A stretch of 9,286 bases of DNA from DASTOB01 sp035720425. Lineage in GTDB: Bacteria; Chloroflexota; Limnocylindria; Limnocylindrales; CSP1-4. The DNA is taken from assembly GCA_035720425.1 (NCBI GenBank), contig DASTOB010000179.1, positions 1 through 9,286 on the forward strand. The letters are read 5' to 3'. This document shows, in pieces, positions 1-6,320 of this stretch (within the stretch, counting starts at the first letter, position 1; every line of letters starts with the position of its first letter). The position numbers and the translations under genes were made by a program. The notes beneath the pieces were generated by a model. That model ran no database searches and was not told where the DNA came from. It was given only the letters and a program-made list of their open reading frames with translations.

Positions 1-1572
1 GGCGTCGAGACCGCGGACGGCCACGTCGGCCTCATCACGTACATGCGCACGGACTCGACGGCGATCGCCGGGGTCGCGATGGGCGAGGCGCGCGACGTCA
101 TCGCCGAGCGCTGGGGCGAGCCGTACACGATGCCCAAGGGCCGGGTCTACCGGACGAAGGCCAAGGGCGCCCAGGAGGCCCACGAGTCGATCCGGCCGAC
201 CAGCTTCCGGCGCGAGCCGGATGCCCTGCGCGATCACCTCAAGCCGGACGAGCTTCGCCTCTACCGGCTCATCTGGCAGCGCGCGATCGCCTCGCAGATG
301 GCCGCCAAGGAGCTCGAGACGACGACGGTCGACCTCGCCGCCGGCCGGTACGAGCTGCGGGCGAGCGCGACCCGGACCCTGTTCGACGGCTTCGCCCGTG
401 TCTACACCGAGGGTCGCGACGACGGGGAGGACGACGAACAGGAGCGCCGGCTCCCGGCGCTCGCCGAGGGCGATGCGACGACGGTCGTCGACGTCACGCC
501 GACCCAGCACTTCACGGAGCCGCCGCCGCGATTCACGGAGGCGACGCTCATCAAGGCGCTCGAGGAGCACGGCATCGGCCGGCCGTCGACGTACGCCGCG
601 ACGATCTCGACGATCCTCGATCGCGGCTACGTCCGGGTCGAGGAACGGCGGCTCCATCCGGAGCTCATCGGCGAGATCGTCACGGACCTGCTCGTCGAGC
701 ACTTCGGGGACTACGTCGACCTCGCCTTCACCGCCCGGATGGAGGAGGAGCTCGACGAGGTCGCCCGCGGGGAGCGCGCCTGGGTGCCGCTCCTCCGCGC
801 GTTCTACGGTCCGCTCCGGGACCGGGTCGACGAGAAGCGGCGCGAGCTGCGCCGGCGCGACTTCACGACCGAGCCGTCGGACGAGGTCTGCTCGCTCGGC
901 CACCCGATGGTCATCCGCCTCGGCCGCAACGGCCGGTTCCTGGCCTGCTCGCTCTTCCCGGAACACAAGGAATCGCGCCCGTTGCCCGGCGAGGAGCCGC
1001 CAAAGCTCGAGGGCGAGGGCGATCCCTGCCCGCAGTGCGGCGAGGGATCGCTCGTCTCGCGACGCGGTCGGTTCGGCCCGTTCGTGGGCTGCTCGCGCTA
1101 CCCGGACTGCGACTACATCCGTCGTGAGGGGCCGCCGCCACCGGACCAACTGCCGTTCGAGGTGATCTGCCCGAAGAACGGTGACGGCCGTCTCGTGGCG
1201 CGGCGGGCGCGACGCACGGGCAACGTGTTCTACGGCTGCTCCGCCTACCCGAAGTGCGACTACACGACGAACGACGTGCCGGTGGGGGCGATTCACGAGG
1301 CGGACGATGGCCCGGTCGCCCGGCGCGGCGACGGCGCGCTGTGCCTCCGCTGCGGGGCTTCGATCGAGCTCCCGGATGGTGACGTAGTCGGCCTGCGGCT
1401 CGCGGGCGGACCGCCGAACCCGGACGCCCTTGCGCGACCCGTGCGCGCGGGACGGCGTCCGCCGTCGGGTGGATCGGGCGGGGCCCGTGGCGGACGCGCG
1501 CGGGGAGCCGGCCGCGGCGGCCGGACCACGACGAGGCGAGCGCGCCCGGCCGGATCCGCCGCGGACGCGTGA
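1..1572 (+). CDS. topA: DNA topoisomerase I (type IA), C-terminal part; 5' end outside the window
   Basis: Relaxes negatively supercoiled DNA by cutting one strand through a 5'-phosphotyrosine link. The reading frame is open from base 1, so the gene is cut by the window edge; 523 residues remain, and roughly 300 N-terminal residues (the Toprim domain) should lie upstream. The active-site Tyr is residue 14 of the visible part (bases 40-42), in TYMRTDST. HESIRPT follows near residue 61 and GIGRPSTYA at about 191-199, both hallmarks of type IA topoisomerases. The C-terminus carries zinc-ribbon repeats. The first is degenerate (C297, H301, C316, H322). The second is complete (C343, C346, C364, C370). 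The third has Asn393 in place of one Cys (C390, C413, C419). The fourth is a half ribbon (C448, C451). The last 60 or so residues are rich in Gly and Arg, probably a DNA- or RNA-binding tail. The stop overlaps the next start by four bases. Family assignment is very secure. Confidence 0.97.
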   Translation, partial: GVETADGHVGLITYMRTDSTAIAGVAMGEARDVIAERWGEPYTMPKGRVYRTKAKGAQEAHESIRPTSFRREPDALRDHLKPDELRLYRLIWQRAIASQMAAKELETTTVDLAAGRYELRASATRTLFDGFARVYTEGRDDGEDDEQERRLPALAEGDATTVVDVTPTQHFTEPPPRFTEATLIKALEEHGIGRPSTYAATISTILDRGYVRVEERRLHPELIGEIVTDLLVEHFGDYVDLAFTARMEEELDEVARGERAWVPLLRAFYGPLRDRVDEKRRELRRRDFTTEPSDEVCSLGHPMVIRLGRNGRFLACSLFPEHKESRPLPGEEPPKLEGEGDPCPQCGEGSLVSRRGRFGPFVGCSRYPDCDYIRREGPPPPDQLPFEVICPKNGDGRLVARRARRTGNVFYGCSAYPKCDYTTNDVPVGAIHEADDGPVARRGDGALCLRCGASIELPDGDVVGLRLAGGPPNPDALARPVRAGRRPPSGGSGGARGGRARGAGRGGRTTTRRARPAGSAADA

Positions 1573-2543
1573 CCGCGGCCTCGACCTCCGACGAGGCGCT
1601 GGCGCGGTTCCTCGCCGGGCTCGCCGCCCGCGACGCCTCACCCCATACGCAGCGTTCGTACCGGGCAACGGTCACGGCGTACCTCGCGTGGCTGGCCGCG
1701 CGCGGCGTGGATTGGCGCATGCCGTCCCGCTCGGACCTGCGGGCCTATCTCGCCCGCCTGGCGGCCGTCGGTGCGAAGAGCTCCACGGGACAGCGCCTCG
1801 CCGCGATCCGCGCATTCCATCGCCATGCCGCGCGCGAGGGCCTCGCGCCGGGCGACCCGTGGGGCGCGATCGCCACGCCAAGGCTGCCGCGCCGGCTCCC
1901 GCGCGTGCTCGAGATCGACCAGGTCGAGCGCCTCATCGCGGCCGTCGAGGAGGACCTTGCCCGCGCCGCCGGCGGGGACCGCGGCGTGCTCGTGGCGGCC
2001 CTCGCACTCCGCGACCGCGCGCTCGTCGAGGTCGCCTACGCGGCGGGATTGCGGATCAGCGAGTTGGCCGCCGCGGACCTCGCCTCGCTCGATCTCCGCC
2101 GGGCGGAGATCCGGGTCGTCGGCAAGGGTCGCAAGGAGCGCGTCGGGCTGCTCGGCCGGCCCGCCGTCGAGGCGCTGACGACGTACCTCGAGGACGGCCG
2201 GCCGGAGCTCCTCGCCCGGAGGCAGGCCGAAACCGCGCCGCCGGGCGAGCTCTTCCTCAATCACCACGGCGAGCCGCTCGGCGTGCGCGGCCTCCGCTAT
2301 CGGCTTGATCGGCTGCGCCGCCGGGCCGGCCTGCCGGAAGGCGTGTCCCCGCACACCCTCCGCCACTCGTTCGCGACGCACCTGCTCGACGGGGGCGCGG
2401 ACCTGCGGGTGGTGCAGGAGCTGCTGGGGCACGAGAGCCTCGCGACGACCCAGGTCTACACGCACGTCGCCCCGGCGCGCCTCCGCGCCGTCTATCGCGA
2501 CGCGCATCCGCGTGCGCGGGCCACGGGCCCGGACCGAGCGTGA
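1569..2543 (+). CDS. xerC: Xer-family tyrosine recombinase (XerC/XerD-like)
   Basis: Site-specific recombinase of 324 residues that probably resolves chromosome dimers at a dif site. The N-terminal SAM-like core-binding domain spans about residues 6-95 (SPHTQRSYRATVTAYLAWL fits). The catalytic domain has the full set of residues: Arg162 in GLRISEL, Lys186 in VGKGRKER, His262 and Arg265 in HTLRHSF, His288 in LLGHES, and the nucleophile Tyr297 in TQVYTHV. It is slightly longer than the usual 295-300 residues, mainly because of an Ala/Gly-rich insertion of about 15 residues (near 130-147) before the first catalytic Arg. The GTG start lies inside the topA stop (GTGA), and there is no clear Shine-Dalgarno sequence, so translation is probably coupled to topA. 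Location directly after topA, as in Bacillota, favours a housekeeping Xer over a phage or integron integrase. XerC versus XerD (or a single XerA-like enzyme) cannot be decided here; the symbol rests on the topA linkage. Confidence 0.93.
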   Translation: MTAASTSDEALARFLAGLAARDASPHTQRSYRATVTAYLAWLAARGVDWRMPSRSDLRAYLARLAAVGAKSSTGQRLAAIRAFHRHAAREGLAPGDPWGAIATPRLPRRLPRVLEIDQVERLIAAVEEDLARAAGGDRGVLVAALALRDRALVEVAYAAGLRISELAAADLASLDLRRAEIRVVGKGRKERVGLLGRPAVEALTTYLEDGRPELLARRQAETAPPGELFLNHHGEPLGVRGLRYRLDRLRRRAGLPEGVSPHTLRHSFATHLLDGGADLRVVQELLGHESLATTQVYTHVAPARLRAVYRDAHPRARATGPDRA

Positions 2544-4120
2544 CCGCACCGGGCGCCACCCGCACCCGGACGCTCGCCCGCGCCGGGCTCATCGTCACGA
2601 CCGCGTTCCTCGTCTCGCGCGTCCTTGGCTGGGTCCGCGTCGTCGTGCTCAGCACGACGTTCGGTGCCGGCGGCGAGCTCGACACGTTCTTCGCCGCGTT
2701 CCGCATCCCGGACCTCATGTTCCAGCTCGTCGCCGCCGGCGCCCTCGGGTCCGCGCTCATCCCGATCGTCGCCGGCCTCGTCGCGACCGACGAGTCGGCG
2801 CGCGCGTGGCGGGTCGTGTCGACGGTCACGAACCTCATGCTGGTCGTCCTGCTCGGGCTGGCGATCGTGGCGGCGGTGGCGGCACCGGTCATCGTGCCGG
2901 CGATCACCCCCGGGTTCGACCTCGTCCAGACCGCCCGGACGGTCGAGCTGACCCGGCTCATGCTCCTGAGTCCGATCCTGCTCGCGCTCGGCGCGGTCGC
3001 CACGAGCGTGCTCAACGCGAGCGGGCGCTTTGCCGCGTCGGCCGTCGCGCCGATCGTGTACAACCTCGCGATCATCGCCGCGGCGGTGTTCCTCGCGCCG
3101 ACCCTCGGCGTGGAAGGCCTCGCCCTCGGCGTCGTCGTCGGCTCGTTCGGCCACCTCGCGATCCAGCTCTGGCCGCTCCTTCGGACGGGCTTCCGCTACG
3201 AGCCGGTCATCGACCTGCAGGACCCGCCCGGCCGCCAGGCGTTCGTGCTGCTCGCCCCGCGCGCGGTCGGCCTCGGCGTCAGCCAGGTCACCTTCCTCGT
3301 CGCAACGACCCTCGCGTCGGCCATGGCGACGGGCTCGATCACCGCGTTCAACATCGCGTTCACGCTCCTCCAGATCCCGATCGGGGTGATCGGCGTGCCC
3401 CTCGGCATCGTCATGTTCCCGACGCTCGCCCGCGACTTCGCCACCGGCGCCGCGGCCGACTACCTCGCGCTCCTGACCCGCTCCCTGCGCCTGCTCCTGT
3501 ACGTCATGCTCCCGATCGCCGGTCTGGCGATCGTGCTTCGTCGCCAGATCGTGACCGTCCTGTTCGACTACGGCCGGTTCGACGAGCGGGCGATCGACCT
3601 GACCGCCAACACGCTCCTGTTCTTCCTGCTCGGCCTTGCCGCGCACACGTCGATCGCCGTGCTCGCCCGCGCGTTCTACGCCCGCCAAGACACGCGGACG
3701 CCGGTCCTCGCCGCGATCCTCGCGGTCGTCGTAAACTCGACCCTGGCCATCCTGCTCGCCGGCCCGCTCGGGCTGTCCGGGATCGCCGCGGCCATCGCGA
3801 TCGGCGCATGGAGCGAGGCGATCGTGCTGCTCGTCCTGCTCCGGCGGCGCCTCCCGGCCCTCCCCGTGGGGGGCATCGTGCGCGTCGTCCTCGAGGCCGG
3901 GCTGGCCGCGTTCATCGCCTCGGCGCTCGCCCTCGGCGGGGTGTACGTCGTCGACGGGCTGATCGGCACGGACCCCGGCAAACCCGCCCTCATCGCCCAG
4001 ATGATCGTGAGCGGGACCGTCTTCGCGGTGTCCTACGCGGCGCTCAGCCTCGCCTTGCGGATCCCGGAGCTGCCCGCGATCATCACCGTCATGTCCGACC
4101 TCCTGCGCCGACGGTCGTGA
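2540..4120 (+). CDS. murJ: MurJ/MviN-type lipid II flippase
   Basis: Polytopic inner-membrane protein of 526 residues from the MOP exporter superfamily, expected to flip lipid II to the outer face of the membrane. Long hydrophobic segments occur throughout, compatible with the 14 helices of the family. The N-terminus matches MviN well: SRVLGWVR (residues 26-33), then FGAGGELDTFFAAFRIPDL and AAGALGSALIPI. IPIGVIGVPLGIVMFPTLAR (from residue 279) matches the conserved segment that follows helix 8. Arg27, Arg33 and Asp48 align with E. coli Arg18, Arg24 and Asp39. Positions matching E. coli Arg52, Arg270 and Glu273 appear to be Phe61, Thr275 and Gln278. The GTG start overlaps the xer stop (GTGA) with no evident Shine-Dalgarno. 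Length is that of the plain family, without a cytoplasmic extension. The femAB and murE genes downstream support a role with lipid II rather than another polysaccharide lipid. The family is secure; exact substrate is inferred. Confidence 0.93.
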   Translation: MTAPGATRTRTLARAGLIVTTAFLVSRVLGWVRVVVLSTTFGAGGELDTFFAAFRIPDLMFQLVAAGALGSALIPIVAGLVATDESARAWRVVSTVTNLMLVVLLGLAIVAAVAAPVIVPAITPGFDLVQTARTVELTRLMLLSPILLALGAVATSVLNASGRFAASAVAPIVYNLAIIAAAVFLAPTLGVEGLALGVVVGSFGHLAIQLWPLLRTGFRYEPVIDLQDPPGRQAFVLLAPRAVGLGVSQVTFLVATTLASAMATGSITAFNIAFTLLQIPIGVIGVPLGIVMFPTLARDFATGAAADYLALLTRSLRLLLYVMLPIAGLAIVLRRQIVTVLFDYGRFDERAIDLTANTLLFFLLGLAAHTSIAVLARAFYARQDTRTPVLAAILAVVVNSTLAILLAGPLGLSGIAAAIAIGAWSEAIVLLVLLRRRLPALPVGGIVRVVLEAGLAAFIASALALGGVYVVDGLIGTDPGKPALIAQMIVSGTVFAVSYAALSLALRIPELPAIITVMSDLLRRRS

Positions 4121-5184
4121 CGGACGACGCGCCCTGGGACGCCTTCGTCGAGGACGCCAACCCGGGCTCGTACCTCCAGCTCGCGGGCTGGGCCCGGGTC
4201 AAGGCGGTCAACGGCTGGTCCGCGGCGCGCATCACGGCCGACGGGATCGGCGCCCAGGTACTCGTCCGCCGGCCGCGGCCGATGCCGTGGGCGTTCGCCT
4301 ACGCGCCACGCGGACCCGTAGCCGCGGACTGGTCGCCGGCCGGCGTCGCCGCGTTCACCGCCGCGGTGCGCGATCGCTTGCCGGCGGCAGCGGGCCGCGT
4401 GTCGCACCTGCGGATCGACCCGGAGCTCGAGCGTGACGCCGGAGCGGATGCCGACGGCGCGATCCGCCGGGCCCTGCGCGAAGCCGGCTGGCGCCCGGCG
4501 CCGCCGATCCAGCCCTCGTCGACCCGGCTCATCGACCTGCGCGCGGACGAGTCCGTCCTGTGGAGCGACCTGCGCAAGAAGTGGCGCCAGTACGTCAACC
4601 GGGCGCGGACCGCGGGGATCCGGGTGGTCGACGCGGACGGCGACCGGCTCGACGACTTCTACCGGATCTATCGCGAGACGGCCGATCGGGCGGGGTTCCT
4701 GATCCGGACCGAGGAGGCGTACCGCGACGTGTGGGAGGCCTTCCGGCCCGCCGGCCGCGCCCGGCTCCTGTTCGCCGAGACGGCCGACGGCGAAGCCCAG
4801 GCGACGCTCATGCTCGTGCGGGCCGGCTCGCGCGTCGTCGAGCCGTACGGCGGAATGACCGCCGCGGGTGCTGCCTCGCGCGCGAACTACCTGCTCAAGT
4901 GGGAGGCGATCCGGACGTCGCGCGAGCAGGGCGCCGAGACGTACGACCTGTGGGGCCTCGCGACCGGCGGGATCGCCCACTTCAAGACCGGGTTCGGAGG
5001 CCGCGAGGTCCACTACGTCGGCGCCTGGGATCTCGTCCTCGATCCGCTCGGGCGCCTGGCCTACGAGACCGCGCAGCGGGGACGGGTGTGGTGGGCCCGG
5101 CGGCGGCACGGCCTGCGCGGGCGGGGTGAGGCGGCCGGGTTCGCCGGCGACGCCGGTGCCGGCACGGGAGCCGACGCGGGGTGA
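4117..5184 (+). CDS. FemAB-family peptidoglycan-branch aminoacyltransferase (first of tandem pair)
   Basis: Predicted cytoplasmic, tRNA-dependent aminoacyltransferase of 355 residues, expected to add an amino acid to the side chain of stem-peptide residue 3 on a lipid-linked precursor. Visible FemAB features are the opening SYLQLAGWARVKAVNGW (a frequent N-terminal pattern), LWSDLRKKWRQYVNRAR at 148-164 (compare the family's KTRYNIRLA-like element), and YDLWGL at 276-281 followed by HFKTGFGG at 288-295, which matches the conserved end of the second GNAT-like fold. Length is near the compact FemX of Weissella and shorter than staphylococcal FemA/B, so a coiled-coil arm is unlikely. The C-terminus has a basic stretch (VWWARRRHGLRGRG) that may touch the membrane, then an Ala/Gly tail. 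I chose the GTG at 4117 because it forms the same GTGA overlap as the neighbouring genes and starts homology directly; the open frame continues upstream only as a shadow of murJ. The amino acid transferred is unknown. Confidence 0.88.
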   Translation: MTDDAPWDAFVEDANPGSYLQLAGWARVKAVNGWSAARITADGIGAQVLVRRPRPMPWAFAYAPRGPVAADWSPAGVAAFTAAVRDRLPAAAGRVSHLRIDPELERDAGADADGAIRRALREAGWRPAPPIQPSSTRLIDLRADESVLWSDLRKKWRQYVNRARTAGIRVVDADGDRLDDFYRIYRETADRAGFLIRTEEAYRDVWEAFRPAGRARLLFAETADGEAQATLMLVRAGSRVVEPYGGMTAAGAASRANYLLKWEAIRTSREQGAETYDLWGLATGGIAHFKTGFGGREVHYVGAWDLVLDPLGRLAYETAQRGRVWWARRRHGLRGRGEAAGFAGDAGAGTGADAG

Positions 5185-6320
5185 CGGACCTGCTCGAGGT
5201 CGCGGTCGAGCCGCCGCCGGACTGGGACGAACGGGTCGTCGATCGGCCGGGCGGGCATGTCCTCCAGTCGCGGGCGTGGGCCCGACACCGGCGACGCTCC
5301 GGCTGGCACCCGCTGTTCCTGTCGGCCGGCGAGGCGGGCGTCCTTGCACTGACCCGATCGTGGCCGCTCATCGGCGGCGGCAGCGCGTACCTTCCGCGCG
5401 GCCCCGTCCCGTCGGCCGGCGGCGAGGCGGCGGCCCGCCTCCTCGTGGCGGCCGCGGCCACGCTCGCGGAGCACGGGATCGACGTCGTCGCGGCCGATCC
5501 GGAGGTTCCGGCCGCGGATTCGTCGTACCGGTCCCGCCTTGCCGCCGCGGGCTTCCACCCGATCGAGGAGATCCAGCCGTCGCGCCATCGGCTGACCCTG
5601 CCGCTCGGCGCCGGCGTCGACGAGGCGGCGGCCTTCGGCGGCCTCGCGAAGTCGACCCGCCAGCGGGTCAGGTCCGCCGAGGCGGAGCTCGACGTCGTCC
5701 GATTCGACGCGCGCACGCCGGCCGATGGGGTGGGGGAGGGCTTCGTCCGGTCCACCGAGGCGGCCGATCCCGCCCTCGACCGCTTCTATGACCTCCTCCG
5801 CCAGACGGGAGAGCGGCGGCATTTCACGTTCGGCTCGCGCGACGAGTTCGTCGGCTGGTGGCGGACGGCGCTCGTGGCCGGCCACCTCGTCTATCTCGAG
5901 GCGCGCACCGGGGACGCGGTCGATGAGCCGGTCGCGGGCCTGATCCTGTACCGCCACGGCGGCCGTCTGTCGACCGTCCATTCGGCCGATCCGGCGGAGT
6001 CACGGGCGGCCCACCCGGGCGCCCTCCACCTGCTCCGCTGGCGAGCGATCCAGCTCGCGATCCGGGAGGGTTGTGCCGAGATGGACCTGGGCGGGGCCGA
6101 CGTGGCCGGGGCACGGCACGAGCCCCGCGAGGGCGAGCCGATGTACGGCCTCTATCACCACAAGCGCTCGTTCGGCGCCGAGTGGCTCGAGCTCTCCGGC
6201 GCCCACGAGCGGGTGATCCGGCCGACCCGCTACCGCGTGGGGCGGGTCGTCGCCCGCGCGGGGCGACTCCTCGGTGGCGCGCTACGGGGCGCGCCGCGCG
6301 GCGGAGCGTCCGGGCGATGA
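5181..6320 (+). CDS. FemAB-family peptidoglycan-branch aminoacyltransferase (second of tandem pair)
   Basis: Second FemAB-like protein, 379 residues, clearly divergent from the first. It opens with a similar element (VLQSRAWARHRRRSGWHPLF), followed by AYLPRGPVP, which parallels AYAPRGPV in the upstream neighbour. The lipid-substrate region has GLAKSTRQRVRSAEAEL from residue 154, matching the basic element at 153-164 of the first copy. The C-terminal fold ends with MDLGGADVAG (from 301) and MYGLYHHKRSFGAEWLEL (from 321), the family's DxGG and K-x-x-FG-x-E pattern. A basic tail of about 35 residues (PTRYRVGRVVARAGRLL) could bind the membrane surface. The GTG start overlaps the previous stop (GTGA); a weak GGGAG lies at 5166-5170, ten bases upstream of the start. 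Together the two genes suggest either a two-residue branch or two acceptors, as with FemA/FemB. Donor and order of action are not readable from sequence. A general acetyltransferase-like role is less likely given the context. Confidence 0.85.
   Translation: MTDLLEVAVEPPPDWDERVVDRPGGHVLQSRAWARHRRRSGWHPLFLSAGEAGVLALTRSWPLIGGGSAYLPRGPVPSAGGEAAARLLVAAAATLAEHGIDVVAADPEVPAADSSYRSRLAAAGFHPIEEIQPSRHRLTLPLGAGVDEAAAFGGLAKSTRQRVRSAEAELDVVRFDARTPADGVGEGFVRSTEAADPALDRFYDLLRQTGERRHFTFGSRDEFVGWWRTALVAGHLVYLEARTGDAVDEPVAGLILYRHGGRLSTVHSADPAESRAAHPGALHLLRWRAIQLAIREGCAEMDLGGADVAGARHEPREGEPMYGLYHHKRSFGAEWLELSGAHERVIRPTRYRVGRVVARAGRLLGGALRGAPRGGASGR

Noticed and set aside
1508..1524. Perfect 7-base inverted repeat CCGGCCG/CGGCCGG with a 3-base loop near the end of topA.
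   Set aside because: It lies within Gly/Arg codons of the topA tail, has no U tract and is not repeated at other junctions. Chance in GC-rich sequence is the simplest explanation.
1430..2308. Open frame of 292 codons over the end of topA and the start of xer.
   Set aside because: It is almost entirely Arg, Pro, Ala and Gly. Both real frames there have clear catalytic motifs.
1569..2543. The tyrosine recombinase as evidence of an integrated mobile element.
   Set aside because: There is no att-like repeat, no phage or integron gene and no tRNA nearby. It is coupled to topA and has a housekeeping Xer layout.
2492..3688. Long open frame of 398 codons on the minus strand opposite murJ.
   Set aside because: Its translation is a low-complexity mix of Arg, Glu, Asp, Gly and His with no domain. 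It mirrors a highly conserved membrane protein and is an expected by-product of strong third-position GC bias.
2305..4116. Upstream extension of the first femAB frame, which would make a 959-residue protein.
   Set aside because: It overlaps all of murJ in another frame and is Arg/Pro/His-rich. FemAB similarity begins only after the GTG at 4117, which forms the standard GTGA overlap.
4033..5349. Open frame of 438 codons on the minus strand opposite the first femAB gene.
   Set aside because: It spans the ends of three genes, is Arg/Pro/Gly-rich, and has no family signature. The plus-strand frame has clear FemAB motifs.
6071..6316. Upstream extension of the murE frame.
   Set aside because: It overlaps the conserved C-terminus of the second FemAB protein, and its translation is Arg-rich without Mur motifs. 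The ATG at 6317 fits the overlap pattern.
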